Origin: Paenibacillus glucanolyticus NBRC 15330
GTDB taxonomy: Bacteria > Bacillota > Bacilli > Paenibacillales > Paenibacillaceae
NCBI RefSeq assembly: GCF_004000885.1
Contig: NZ_BIMC01000002.1
Span: 62,001-126,000 of the forward strand
DNA length: 64,000 nt
Reading direction: 5' to 3'
A program made the position numbers and the translations under genes. Positions 1-9,625 of this stretch are shown one piece after another. Numbering within the stretch: the stretch's first letter is position 1; the number at the start of each line of letters is the position of its first letter. Below the pieces are notes generated by a model. That model was not told where the DNA came from. It worked only from the letters and a program-made list of their open reading frames with translations, and searched no databases.

Positions 1-137
1 TGCAAGTAGTGATGCTTTAGATGTGTTTTTCATGACTTGTCCAAAAAAGTGTTGGTAAACCCCGGGCGTTCTTCTATGATGAAATTACTTCCAATCGATG
101 AATCGGATTAGGAATTCTATCACTCAGGGGGATGCCT

Positions 138-2396
138 ATGGGAAGAAAAGCGTGGTTTTACCGACAGCTTTTATCGTATATGCCGGTCTTCTTTATCGTG
201 ATTTCCTTTGTGTTTTTTGTATTTTTCCAAATGCTCGGCGAACAGTCGCGGCAAGGCGCGATTCAGGCCAATGAGATGATGATTCAGCAGGCGATGCGCT
301 CGGTGGATAATTCGCTGAAAGCGATTGACCAGATGCTGGTGCAGGAACTGTTATTCAACCCGGATATGTCCGAGTTTTTCAATCATGAAGATCAGGATAA
401 TGTTTATTTAAACATGCAGGCGCTGAAGGCGATGAAGCAGTTCAAGGTCTCCAACCCGCTCGTGGATTCTATGGTGCTTGTTCGGGCACAGGACGAGTTT
501 GTCTTAAGCACTTCATCCACCTTCAAATTACAGGATTATGCTGATTATAGCTTTCTCAGGCCCTATTTAAGTCAGGCCAACAGCGAAGCCAAGTGGAGTG
601 GCGTCAGGGATTTTCATGAATTCAGCTTTCATAACGCATCGAAGGTGCTGACCCTTGTACGTGAAGCGCCCTTCGTTACGCATGGCAAAGGCATCATAAC
701 GATTAATATCAAGGCAGATGCCATACATCAAATGATACGCAGCATGGTTAATCCCGAGGTGAGTTTTATTCATGTGTTGGATGCGGCAGGTCATGCCATG
801 AATGCAAGCACCTCCGCCTCGGAGGATGGGGAAATGGTCTCCCGTGCGGTGTCTCCGTATACCAATTGGGTTTATGAGGGAGGATTAACCCGGGGCAAGA
901 TGGCGGATTTCGTCAGCCAACTATACAATGTATGGTTTATGGTCGGCCTACTCATGTGCGCAGCCGGTATCGTCTGGATTATATGGGTGACCCGTAGAAA
1001 TTATAAACCCATTGAGGCCATCGTGTCCCGGATTCAGAAATATTCGCAGTCCAAGACAAGCTCCTTGCTCCATGGCAGTAAACAGGATGAATTTGCTTTT
1101 ATCGAATCTGCGCTGGAGAGCATTCTGGAGCAGTCGAACAGCTTCCAACAGCAGCATCGGGAGGATTTGCATCTGCGAAAAGCGTATTTGTTTCAGCAGT
1201 TGATGGAAGGGCAGTACCCGTCCAGCCTGGAGCAATGGAACGTGCAGCACGATGTCATGGGATTGCCTGACTTGTCCAAACCGCTAACGGTTCAAGTGAT
1301 CGAGATCGACAAATACACACTGTTCTGCGATCAATACCTGCAGCAGGACCAATATTTGATGAAGTTTGCCCTGAAAAGCGCAGTCCAGGAAATTGCTGCA
1401 GGACAGGGAGCGGTCATATGGACAGAATGGATATCTGCCTCCAAGCTGGGCGTCATAACGGAAGCACGGGAGCAGAACGCTGAACAGCAGATGGTTGCGC
1501 TGTTTGAGCATGCCCGCCTGTGGACGGAAGAGTATCTTAAACTGACCATTACAATTGGCATTGGGGAGATAGCAGAGCGGTACACGGACATCACGGAGTC
1601 CTACGAGCAGGCACTTACCGCATTGAAGTACAAAATGATCCTCGGCGAGAACCGAATCATTCATTATACACAAGTAACCGGCGAGGAGCGGGGCCATGCC
1701 TTTGATTTTCTGAACCTGATCCGGTCCATGGCTCAATCTTTCCGGCTTGTTAACGGGGACTGGCAGGCGAAATACGATACCCTCATCCATAACATTGAAC
1801 AGAATATGCTGGACCGGGACGGCGTGGTGAGTTTGGCCGATTACATGATGTATTCGCTGGGTCGGGAAATGTCGTGCATGGCCAAAGAGTTTCAGGATTT
1901 GTGGATACAGGAGGGACAGCCGGCCTTAAGGAGGGCTCTTCAATCTTCCGAGACGCTGGAGCAGCTGGAGCATAGCTATGGGGAAGCTTTATCCAGCCTG
2001 TTCAAGAGGATGTCAGCCCTGATGCAAGGGCGCAATCATGCGGATGCGATTTTGAAAATACGCTTGTTTATGGAGCAGAACTCGAGCAACCCGGACCTAT
2101 CACTCCATTATTTGAGCGAACGCTTCGATATAAACTGGAAGACGCTGAGCAAGCTGTTTCGCGAGGAGACTGGACAGAAATTTGTGGATTATTTAATCGA
2201 GCTGCGGATGAATCATGCCCGGAAACTGCTTCAAGAGACATTGCTTCCCGTGCAGGATATAGCCACCGAAGTCGGATATTCGAATGCCATCTCGTTTGGG
2301 CGGATGTTCAAAAAAATGACGGGAATGTCGCCGGGTGACTACCGGGAGCAAGCGGCTTCAGACACTCGGACTACGGGTGCCGACCGTTCGATCTAA
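138..2396 (+). CDS. Membrane-bound AraC-family transcriptional regulator
   Basis: Likely senses a sugar outside the cell and activates the adjacent transport and glycosidase operon. A short basic N-terminus is followed by a membrane helix (about residues 14-32), a roughly 230-residue extracellular sensor region, a second helix near residue 270 (VWFMVGLLMCAAGIVWIIW) and a long cytoplasmic part ending in an AraC-type double helix-turn-helix over the last 100 residues, with the typical QDIATEVGYSN and FGRMFKKMTGMSP motifs. An in-frame ATG at 132 directly abuts the AGGGGG ribosome site, so the ATG at 138, six bases from it, is the better start. This architecture is common next to LplBC transporters in Paenibacillus. 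The inducer is not evident. Confidence 0.88.
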   Translation: MGRKAWFYRQLLSYMPVFFIVISFVFFVFFQMLGEQSRQGAIQANEMMIQQAMRSVDNSLKAIDQMLVQELLFNPDMSEFFNHEDQDNVYLNMQALKAMKQFKVSNPLVDSMVLVRAQDEFVLSTSSTFKLQDYADYSFLRPYLSQANSEAKWSGVRDFHEFSFHNASKVLTLVREAPFVTHGKGIITINIKADAIHQMIRSMVNPEVSFIHVLDAAGHAMNASTSASEDGEMVSRAVSPYTNWVYEGGLTRGKMADFVSQLYNVWFMVGLLMCAAGIVWIIWVTRRNYKPIEAIVSRIQKYSQSKTSSLLHGSKQDEFAFIESALESILEQSNSFQQQHREDLHLRKAYLFQQLMEGQYPSSLEQWNVQHDVMGLPDLSKPLTVQVIEIDKYTLFCDQYLQQDQYLMKFALKSAVQEIAAGQGAVIWTEWISASKLGVITEAREQNAEQQMVALFEHARLWTEEYLKLTITIGIGEIAERYTDITESYEQALTALKYKMILGENRIIHYTQVTGEERGHAFDFLNLIRSMAQSFRLVNGDWQAKYDTLIHNIEQNMLDRDGVVSLADYMMYSLGREMSCMAKEFQDLWIQEGQPALRRALQSSETLEQLEHSYGEALSSLFKRMSALMQGRNHADAILKIRLFMEQNSSNPDLSLHYLSERFDINWKTLSKLFREETGQKFVDYLIELRMNHARKLLQETLLPVQDIATEVGYSNAISFGRMFKKMTGMSPGDYREQAASDTRTTGADRSI

Positions 2397-2425
2397 CCCT
2401 TCTAATACATGACCTTGCCATTTAG

Positions 2426-2463
2426 AAAGTCCTGCGGATTTTGCGGTCCTGCCGGGCTTTTTT
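2426..2463 (+). terminator. Rho-independent terminator after the AraC sensor gene
   Basis: AAAGTCC at 2426 pairs with GGGCTTT at 2454 (one G-T pair) and is followed by a run of T. It separates the regulator from the transporter operon, so the latter should have its own promoter between about 2470 and 2620, which I could not assign. Confidence 0.6.
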
Positions 2464-2640
2464 GCTATAACGCGAGATTGGTTTAGTGGAGAAAAAGGTT
2501 TATCGCTCGACGTTACATGTATGGATTGTGCTGCGTCTCTTTTAGCGGAAATACGTTGATCCGGAGAATCTTGTTTATTGAACGGGGCGAGGCGTTCCCT
2601 CTAAACTTGAGGTCATCACGAAGTGAAGGAGGGTGACCTG

Positions 2641-3609
2641 ATGGCTCGTATGAGCAAAGTCATGACATTACCTGCAGGTGCATCTGCACCACCGAACAAG
2701 CCCGTAAACCGAACGAAGAAGAAGCTGATGAGGCACTGGCAGTTTTACCTGCTGATATTCTTCCCGCTGCTCTATATCATCCTCTTCAAATACGTTCCGA
2801 TGTTCGGCGTCTTGATTGCGTTTAAGGAATACAACGTGGTGCAAGGCATATTCGGCAGCCCCTGGATCGGTTTCGATTATTTCAGTCAGCTGTTTGAGGC
2901 ACCGTTCTTCTGGCAGTATGTCCGCAACACGCTGGAAATCTCCCTGTACGGTCTCCTAGTCGGTTTCCCTGCCCCCATTCTGTTGGCGCTGGCGCTGAAT
3001 GAGATCAGGAACGGCCGATTCAAGAAAACCGTCCAGATGGTTACGTATGCCCCATACTTCATATCAACAGTTGTGATCGTCTCCATTCTGATTGTGAATC
3101 TCTCGCCAAATACCGGGCTGATGAGCAATCTATACCGGGCGTTGGGGCTTGAGACTGTGGATTTCCTAGGCATTCCAGGGCTGTTCAAATCGATTTATGT
3201 CTGGTCTGATGTATGGCAGTTCACCGGATATGGCGCCATCATCTATATTGCGGCCTTGGCTGGAGTTAACCCCGATTTGTATGAGGCAGCAAGGGTGGAT
3301 GGTGCAACCCGCCTCCAAAAAATCATCCATATCGATATTCCCAGCTTGGTTCCCGTCATCGTCATCCTGTTGATTCTGAATCTTGGCAACCTGATGAGCC
3401 TCGGCTTTGAGAAAATTTATCTCATGCAAAATCCGCTCAATCAGAATACGTCCGAGGTCATCTCCACTTATGTGTACAAGGTCGGATTGCTTGGAGCAAA
3501 CTTCAGTTTCTCGGCCGCAATCGGCTTGTTCAACTCGTTGATCAATTTTATTTTGCTGGTTATTGTCAATTACGTATCCCGAAGAGTCTCATCCACAAGT
3601 CTATGGTAG
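2641..3609 (+). CDS. ABC transporter permease, LplB family (sugar uptake)
   Basis: Inner-membrane subunit of a CUT1-type carbohydrate importer. It has six predicted membrane helices, beginning near residue 28 (FYLLIFFPLLYIILF), and the cytoplasmic EAA loop that docks the ATPase (YEAARVDGATRLQKIIHIDI). A GTG at 2623 extends the frame, but it lies upstream of the AAGGAGGG ribosome site; the ATG at 2641 has ideal spacing and gives 322 residues. It is followed 10 bp later by the second permease. No ATPase gene is nearby, as is usual for this family, where a shared MsmX/MsmK-type ATPase acts from elsewhere. Confidence 0.92.
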   Translation: MARMSKVMTLPAGASAPPNKPVNRTKKKLMRHWQFYLLIFFPLLYIILFKYVPMFGVLIAFKEYNVVQGIFGSPWIGFDYFSQLFEAPFFWQYVRNTLEISLYGLLVGFPAPILLALALNEIRNGRFKKTVQMVTYAPYFISTVVIVSILIVNLSPNTGLMSNLYRALGLETVDFLGIPGLFKSIYVWSDVWQFTGYGAIIYIAALAGVNPDLYEAARVDGATRLQKIIHIDIPSLVPVIVILLILNLGNLMSLGFEKIYLMQNPLNQNTSEVISTYVYKVGLLGANFSFSAAIGLFNSLINFILLVIVNYVSRRVSSTSLW

Positions 3610-3619
3610 GAGGAATCGC

Positions 3620-4516
3620 ATGAGCAGAACCACAGTACGGGAGTCCGCTGCAGACCGGATATTTCTTGGCATCGTATATCTGTTCTTAGCCATCATTCTG
3701 ATCGTTATTCTGTTTCCGCTGCTGCATATTGTAAGCGCATCCTTCAGCTCTCCTTCGGCAGTGTCCTCTGGCAAAGTGTGGCTGTGGCCCGTGGATATTA
3801 CGCTGATGGGGTATAAAGCTGTATTTCAGAATTCCAACATTCTGATCGGGTTTGGCAACTCCTTGTTCTATGCTGTCGTCGGCACAGTGGTTAATGTTGC
3901 GCTCACGGTGATGCTTGCTTATCCGCTGGCCCGAAAGACGTTTTACATTCGAAATATGGTGATGATGCTGCTGGTGTTCACGATGTTTTTCGACGGGGGA
4001 TTGATTCCTAACTATTTGCTCGTGAAGTCGCTGGGCATGCTCGATACGCGCTGGGCCATGATTATACCGGGCGCGCTCGCCGTATTTCAGGTCATCATTG
4101 CCAGAACCTTTTTTCAGACCACCATTCCAGAGGAACTGGCCGAGGCTGCGGAGATGGATGGGAGCAGCGACATTACCTTTTTTATTAAAATCGTCCTGCC
4201 GCTTTCCAAGCCGATCCTGGCTGTGCTCGCACTTATGTATGCGGTCGGTCATTGGAATTCTTATTTCAACGCCTTGATTTATCTCAAGGACAGCAGCCTG
4301 TTTCCGCTTCAGATATTCCTGAGGGACATTTTGATTCTGAATTCCGTCAGCTCGGAGATGGTGACCAATGTGAATGAGCTTCTGGCTCGTGAGGGACTGA
4401 AGGACTTGCTGAAATATTCGCTGATTGTGGTTGCAAGCGCGCCGGTGTTGATCATCTATCCGTTTGTGCAGAAGTATTTTGTCAAGGGTGTCATGATCGG
4501 CTCCTTGAAAGGATGA
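3620..4516 (+). CDS. ABC transporter permease, LplC family (sugar uptake)
   Basis: Second permease of the same carbohydrate importer, forming a heterodimer with the upstream gene product. It has six membrane helices and the EAA motif AEAAEMDGSSDITFFIKI ahead of the LPLSKPILAVL segment typical of LplC proteins. The open frame extends back into the previous gene, but the ATG at 3620 follows TAGGAGG at the right distance and gives the normal length of 298 residues. The 10-bp gap to the upstream stop indicates one transcript. Confidence 0.92.
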   Translation: MSRTTVRESAADRIFLGIVYLFLAIILIVILFPLLHIVSASFSSPSAVSSGKVWLWPVDITLMGYKAVFQNSNILIGFGNSLFYAVVGTVVNVALTVMLAYPLARKTFYIRNMVMMLLVFTMFFDGGLIPNYLLVKSLGMLDTRWAMIIPGALAVFQVIIARTFFQTTIPEELAEAAEMDGSSDITFFIKIVLPLSKPILAVLALMYAVGHWNSYFNALIYLKDSSLFPLQIFLRDILILNSVSSEMVTNVNELLAREGLKDLLKYSLIVVASAPVLIIYPFVQKYFVKGVMIGSLKG

Positions 4517-4604
4517 ACCTTAGTTAACCGGATGTTATGGAGGGGGTGAGGCCGACATTGCAGAATAGGGTATTTCTGATGTTCAGACAAACTGGGGGTC
4601 GTTG

Positions 4605-4618
4605 CTAAAGCGGTTTCA
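4605..4618 (+). promoter_or_regulatory. Possible CcpA catabolite-response element
   Basis: CTAAAGCGGTTTCA matches 12 of 14 positions of the cre consensus TGWAANCGNTNWCA. It lies in the 146-bp gap between the second permease and the binding-protein gene. Carbon catabolite control of a sugar importer would be expected, but the match is imperfect at the first two bases. Confidence 0.35.
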
Positions 4619-4662
4619 TACAAGATCAATGGGCGGGTATTCCATATTAAGGAGGAATTGAT

Positions 4663-6291
4663 TTGAGAAGGTTCACTGGATTATGTTTAAGTCTGATTCT
4701 GGCCGTTGTACTGGTACTATCAGCTTGCGGTAAGGCGAGTGAAACAGGAACTGAAGGTTCGGCAAGTTCCCCGGGGTCAGGCGCACCTGTTGAATTATCG
4801 GTGTTTGCTCCTCAGACAGCGGGGATTGAAAGTCTGGATGTCAATCCGTTCTCTAAGCATATTGAAGATAAGCTGGGCATTACATTTAAATGGAATACAA
4901 CGCCCGACGCGGTATTCAACGATAAGAAACTGTTGATGCTGGCAAGCGGGGATTATCCGGCCCTCATCATGAATGCCGGCATATCCAAGGCGGATCAGAT
5001 CAAATATGGCATGCAGGGGGCTTTCATTCCGTTAAATGACTTAATTGACCAGCACGCACCCAACATCAAAAAAGCGCTGGAGGAAGTTTCCTATTTAAAA
5101 CCGGCCATAACTGCGCCGGACGGGAATATTTATGCACTTCCCAAGGTGAATGAGTGCCTGCACTGCACATATGGTCAGCGGATGTGGGTCAATACGACCT
5201 GGCTTGATAAGTTGGGGCTGGAGATGCCCACAACAACCGATGAGTTCTATGAAGTGCTGAAAGCCTTCAAGGAGCAGGATCCGAATGGCAATGGCAAAGC
5301 GGATGAAATTCCGATGACAACCTCCCTTGATGTGTGGGGTGGAGGTGTAGATGCTTTTTTGATGAATGCCTTCATCTACAATAACGGCACAACCTATTTA
5401 AGTGTCAAGGATGGCAGGGTGATCTTGTCCGCGGCTGAGCCCGAATGGAAGGAAGGGATGAAGTATCTCCGCAAGCTGTACAGCGAAGGACTGATCGACA
5501 AGGGAGCCTTTACGCAAAATGGGGATGCCGTGAAGCAGCTCGGGAACAAAACGGACAATGTAGTCGGTACCGTTGGGTACGCACTGATCAGCAGTGTGCT
5601 GGAACCGACGGAAGCGAAGCCGCGTCATAAGGAATACGATGTCGTGCCTCCGCTGAAAGGTCCGGGCGGGGTACAGCTTGCAGGGTACAGCGTAGGTGCT
5701 GGAGACGGATCGTTTGTCATTACAAACAAAGCGACAGAGGAGCAGCGGGTGGCAGCGATTAAGCTGGCGGATTACCTGTTCTCCGAGGAAGGCACCGTGA
5801 TGACCTCGTGGGGTTTTGAAGGAGACGGCTGGCGGAAGGCGGAGTCCGGGGCTCTCGATTACAATGGCAAGCCAGCCGTATACGAAGCGCTGAAACGGGA
5901 TGTGCCCGATGGATCGCTTGACGTGACCTGGTGGCAGCTCGGCACGATGCTGATGGTGAACTCGCTTCGGGAATCCTTTGTGGCACCGGCGGATCCGCTC
6001 GGCAACGGAGCCTATGAATATCGCCTATGGCTTGCCGCGAAGAAATACGAGCCATTTGCGAAGCCGGATGCGGTCTACCCGACGGACGTATTTATCGACC
6101 CCACCGATGCAACCTTTATCGCTCAGATTCAGAAGACTATTCAAGATTACGTGAAATCGAACCTGGCCCAATTCGTGACCGGCAGTAAGGATATTGAGAA
6201 GGATTGGGATGCATATGTTAGCGGGTTTAAAGGACTGCAGCTGGATAAGTATCTGGAAATTCACCAGAAGGCATTAGACAACCAAGGATAG
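4663..6291 (+). CDS. Extracellular solute-binding lipoprotein (LplA-like)
   Basis: Captures the imported oligosaccharide outside the membrane and delivers it to the two permeases. The N-terminus is a lipoprotein signal (hydrophobic stretch then LSAC, lipidated Cys about residue 20), followed by a Gly/Ser-rich linker and a family-1 binding-protein fold. DPNGNGKADEIP is the EF-hand-like calcium loop characteristic of Paenibacillus and Bacillus LplA proteins. At 542 residues it is the usual size. The start is a TTG preceded by AAGGAGG. It is the third gene of the transporter operon, 22 bp before the fucosidase. Confidence 0.92.
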   Translation: MRRFTGLCLSLILAVVLVLSACGKASETGTEGSASSPGSGAPVELSVFAPQTAGIESLDVNPFSKHIEDKLGITFKWNTTPDAVFNDKKLLMLASGDYPALIMNAGISKADQIKYGMQGAFIPLNDLIDQHAPNIKKALEEVSYLKPAITAPDGNIYALPKVNECLHCTYGQRMWVNTTWLDKLGLEMPTTTDEFYEVLKAFKEQDPNGNGKADEIPMTTSLDVWGGGVDAFLMNAFIYNNGTTYLSVKDGRVILSAAEPEWKEGMKYLRKLYSEGLIDKGAFTQNGDAVKQLGNKTDNVVGTVGYALISSVLEPTEAKPRHKEYDVVPPLKGPGGVQLAGYSVGAGDGSFVITNKATEEQRVAAIKLADYLFSEEGTVMTSWGFEGDGWRKAESGALDYNGKPAVYEALKRDVPDGSLDVTWWQLGTMLMVNSLRESFVAPADPLGNGAYEYRLWLAAKKYEPFAKPDAVYPTDVFIDPTDATFIAQIQKTIQDYVKSNLAQFVTGSKDIEKDWDAYVSGFKGLQLDKYLEIHQKALDNQG

Positions 6292-6313
6292 ATAGGAATG
6301 GGAGGTTTATCGC

Positions 6314-7738
6314 GTGCACAATTTCATTGAATACGCTGCCAACATTAAGCCCTCGGAGCGCCAACTGGCCGTACAGGAGATGGAGTTTTATGCTTTCTTT
6401 CATTTTACAATCAATACGTTCACGGATATGGAATGGGGCACCGGAAAAGAGGATCCCGCATGGTTTAATCCCGAGCAGCTGGATGCTGACCAGTGGGTTG
6501 AAGCCTGTATCAGTGCCGGCATGCGCGGCTTGATCCTCACATGCAAGCATCATGACGGGTTCTGTCTCTGGCCAAGCCGCTATACGGAGCATACCGTGAG
6601 GAACAGCCCTTGGCGAAGCGGGCTCGGCGATGTGGTGAAGGAGGTTGCCGATGCTTGCAGAAGAGGCGGAATCAAATTCGGGATTTACCTGTCCCCTTGG
6701 GATCGGCATGAACCGTCATATGGAGATTCAGCGCGATACAATCAATTCTTCCTGAATCAATTACGAGAGCTGCTGACCGGCTATGGCGATCTATTCTGCG
6801 TCTGGTTTGACGGTGCCTGCGGTGAAGGACCGAACGGCAAGCGTCAGGAATACGACTGGGAGGCGTATTACTCGCTGATTCGCGAGCTGCAGCCGAACGC
6901 CGCCATCTCGGTATGCGGGCCGGATATCCGCTGGTGCGGGAATGAGGCGGGACACTGCAGAGAATCCGAATGGAGCGTAGTTCCTTCGTCATTGCGCCAG
7001 AATGAAGCCATCCAGGAAAAATCGCAGCAAGCCGACGATCGGGAGTTTGCGCGCCGTTATGAGTCGGATGAAGAGGATCTGGGCAGCCGTGATGTCATTC
7101 AGGGCGAGCAGGAGCTGGTGTGGTATCCGGCTGAAGTCAACACGTCCATCCGTCCGGGGTGGTTCTACCATGCTTCCGAGGACGGTAAGGTTAGATCTCT
7201 GAAGGAACTGCTCCATATCTATTACGGATCGGTTGGCGGCAACGCGACTTTTCTGCTCAATATTCCGCCGGATACCCGGGGACTGGTTCATGAGCATGAC
7301 ATGCAGCGGCTGCGGGAGCTTGGAGATGCCATTCGCAATACGTTCAGGACCAATCTCGCAGCGGATGCGCATATAACGGCATCGGAAAGCAAGCAGGGAT
7401 GGGACGCGCGTCATATGCTGGATGGCAGCAGAGATACGTATTGGAGTCCGGAGGACGGTACCGAGTATGCCGTGATTGAGCTGGACTTCGGACGTGAGAT
7501 CGATTTCGATCATATTGTACTGGCTGAATACCGGTATGGACAACGAATCGAGAGGTTTGAGCTTGAATATATCGCAAATGGAACCTGGCATCCGATTCAA
7601 TCCGGCACCGTTGTTGGTCACAAGCGCATCTGTCGATTTTCTGCCGTGCGTTCTCAGTATATTCGGCTGACCATTATGGAATCGAGATGGTGCCCGCGCC
7701 TGTCCAGCTTTGAAGTGTACAGGGGCGCTGGGGATTGA
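6314..7738 (+). CDS. Alpha-L-fucosidase, GH29, with C-terminal F5/8 type C domain
   Basis: Hydrolyses alpha-L-fucosyl linkages by a retaining mechanism. The GH29 barrel covers roughly residues 15-340: KHHDGFCLW (77-86) is the substrate-binding His-His motif, and Asp166 in VWFDGACG is the expected nucleophile. Residues about 345-474 look like a discoidin (F5/8 C) carbohydrate-binding domain (DGSRDTYWSPED, then a beta-sandwich). No signal peptide is visible, so it probably acts in the cytoplasm on the imported sugar. The start is a GTG with GGAGGT 8 bases upstream. Its place behind the transporter suggests that the importer carries a fucosylated oligosaccharide. Confidence 0.88.
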   Translation: MHNFIEYAANIKPSERQLAVQEMEFYAFFHFTINTFTDMEWGTGKEDPAWFNPEQLDADQWVEACISAGMRGLILTCKHHDGFCLWPSRYTEHTVRNSPWRSGLGDVVKEVADACRRGGIKFGIYLSPWDRHEPSYGDSARYNQFFLNQLRELLTGYGDLFCVWFDGACGEGPNGKRQEYDWEAYYSLIRELQPNAAISVCGPDIRWCGNEAGHCRESEWSVVPSSLRQNEAIQEKSQQADDREFARRYESDEEDLGSRDVIQGEQELVWYPAEVNTSIRPGWFYHASEDGKVRSLKELLHIYYGSVGGNATFLLNIPPDTRGLVHEHDMQRLRELGDAIRNTFRTNLAADAHITASESKQGWDARHMLDGSRDTYWSPEDGTEYAVIELDFGREIDFDHIVLAEYRYGQRIERFELEYIANGTWHPIQSGTVVGHKRICRFSAVRSQYIRLTIMESRWCPRLSSFEVYRGAGD

Positions 7739-7865
7739 TAGGCTGATTACGAAACCGAATCATATTTTTCCAAAAAAAGATTCGTTCACCTTCCGCTCCC
7801 TCCAGATTAGTGTAAGATGTATGTGAGACCAGACCTTACTCCACAGTAGAGAGGATGTATCGCGC

Positions 7866-9530
7866 ATGAGCCAATCCGTAACGTTCCAGACCCGGCTTCT
7901 GAGCTCCTTGTCCAAAGTGTTTGCCGATGAAGAACTGTTGCAAGGTTCGTATAACAACGGGTCCGCATTTTGTAATGAGACGTTTTCGTTTCAGGTCGCT
8001 TACCGTTCCAATCGCTTGTTGAAAAACATCCGTGTCATGCTTCAGTCGGAGATAAGCCCGCACATTATCGTCCGTTCCGTTGGTCTGGTTCCATCAGAGC
8101 TGCCAGCGTACCATGATCATGACGAATTTGTCTTAAGATCCACGTCGGGCCTGTATCCGGACCCGCTGCTGCCCTTGACCGCAGAATCTGTTGTGACAGG
8201 ATACCCGAACCAGTGGAGAAGTCTATGGATTACGGTGCAGCCTGAGGATGAGGTAAAGGGCGGTACATATGAAATAGGAATCCGCTTTGAAGCCGATTCG
8301 GGGGAGTCGCTTGGTGAAGAGGTCTTCACACTGGAAGTCATTCCGGCATCATTACCTGCCCAAACGCTGATTCATACAGAATGGTTTCATGCCGATTGTC
8401 TGGCTGCCTATTACGGTGTCGAGATTTTTAGTGAGCGTCACTGGGTCTTGATGGGACAATTTATGGGGACTGCTGCCCGGCATGGGATCAATATGATCCT
8501 TACGCCTTTGTTTACGCCTCCGCTGGATACGGAAGTGGGCGGGGAGCGCCCCACGGTACAACTGGTTGATGTGGCTGTTAGCGAAGATGGAACGTATGCG
8601 TTTGCATTCGATAAACTCGACCGCTGGGCGGACTTATGCGATACTCATGGGATTCAATACCTGGAGTTCTCGCATCTCTTCACGCAATGGGGAGCCCGGC
8701 ATGCGCCGAAGATTATGGGCAACGTGAACGGCAAGAGCGAGAAGCTGTTCGGGTGGGATACGGATGCGATGGGATCTTCGTACCATGCCTTCATCAGACA
8801 ATTCATTCCGGCGCTGACCGGCTGGATCGAAAGCCGGGGACTGAAACAGCGCTGCTATTTCCATGTATCCGACGAGCCGTCTGTCTCCCATCTGGAGGCA
8901 TATGGTCATGCGAGCCGATTGATGAATGAACTGCTGCCGGATTATCCAATTATTGATGCCTTATCCGATATTTCGTTCTATGAGCAAGGACTGGTGAAGC
9001 GACCGATTCCAGGCAGCAACCACATCGAGCCTTTTCTGGACCAACAAGTAACGCCATTGTGGACCTATTATTGCTGTTCCCAGTACAAAGAGGTATCGAA
9101 CCGCTTCTTCAATCTGCCGTCGGCAAGAAACCGGATTCTCGGCATTCAGCTGTATAAGTACAACATCGAGGGGTTCCTGCACTGGGGATACAACTTTTGG
9201 AACTCGCAATACTCGCGCCGCGCCATTGATCCATTCCAGGTGACGGATGCGGACGGCGGTTTTCCTTCCGGGGATGCTTTTGTGGTATACCCTGGCGAAG
9301 AAGGGCCTATCGAATCCATTCGGCTGAAGGTATTTCAGGAGGCACTGCAGGATTTGAGAGCGCTTCAGCTGCTCGAGACGCTGATCGGTCGAGAAGCCGT
9401 CATGCAGTCGCTGGAGGAAGGGCTGGAGGAGCCGATCACCTTTAAGTGCTACCCCAGGGATATGGAATGGCTGCTGTCGAAGCGGCAGTGGATGAATGAG
9501 GAGATCAAGGCGAATATGGTTGTGAAGTAA
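7866..9530 (+). CDS. GH123/DUF4091-like glycoside hydrolase
   Basis: The C-terminal half is a DUF4091 domain, the catalytic part of GH123 (beta-N-acetylgalactosaminidases, first described from Paenibacillus). Supporting motifs are HVSDEPS with the neighbouring acid pair Asp336-Glu337, LYKYNIEGFLHWGYNFW, and the terminal SIRLKVFQEALQDLRAL segment. Residues 1-165 form a beta-rich N-terminal domain. In GH123 the Asp-Glu pair supports substrate-assisted hydrolysis of N-acetyl-hexosaminides. There is no signal peptide. Next to a fucosidase, this suggests breakdown of a fucosylated, amino-sugar-containing glycan. Substrate assignment is inference; many DUF4091 proteins are untested. Confidence 0.8.
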   Translation: MSQSVTFQTRLLSSLSKVFADEELLQGSYNNGSAFCNETFSFQVAYRSNRLLKNIRVMLQSEISPHIIVRSVGLVPSELPAYHDHDEFVLRSTSGLYPDPLLPLTAESVVTGYPNQWRSLWITVQPEDEVKGGTYEIGIRFEADSGESLGEEVFTLEVIPASLPAQTLIHTEWFHADCLAAYYGVEIFSERHWVLMGQFMGTAARHGINMILTPLFTPPLDTEVGGERPTVQLVDVAVSEDGTYAFAFDKLDRWADLCDTHGIQYLEFSHLFTQWGARHAPKIMGNVNGKSEKLFGWDTDAMGSSYHAFIRQFIPALTGWIESRGLKQRCYFHVSDEPSVSHLEAYGHASRLMNELLPDYPIIDALSDISFYEQGLVKRPIPGSNHIEPFLDQQVTPLWTYYCCSQYKEVSNRFFNLPSARNRILGIQLYKYNIEGFLHWGYNFWNSQYSRRAIDPFQVTDADGGFPSGDAFVVYPGEEGPIESIRLKVFQEALQDLRALQLLETLIGREAVMQSLEEGLEEPITFKCYPRDMEWLLSKRQWMNEEIKANMVVK

Positions 9531-9578
9531 ACGGGAGGGCAAGTGCAGCTCCATCCAAACCCGTGTGAATATATTGAA

Positions 9579-9625
9579 AATGCCCCGCATTCACCGTTTA
9601 ACGGTGAATGTGGGGCATTCGTTTT
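9579..9625. terminator. Bidirectional terminator between convergent genes
   Basis: An 18-bp stem (9579-9596 with 9602-9619, one G-T pair) with a 5-base loop is followed by CGTTTT on the plus strand and preceded by an A run for the minus strand. It serves both the DUF4091 gene and the BAAT-family gene that converge here. Confidence 0.85.

Noticed and set aside
1..33. Possible start of a minus-strand gene (MKNTSKASLLA) running off the left edge
   Set aside because: It looks like the start of a secreted protein, but only 11 codons are in the window and no Shine-Dalgarno sequence precedes the ATG.
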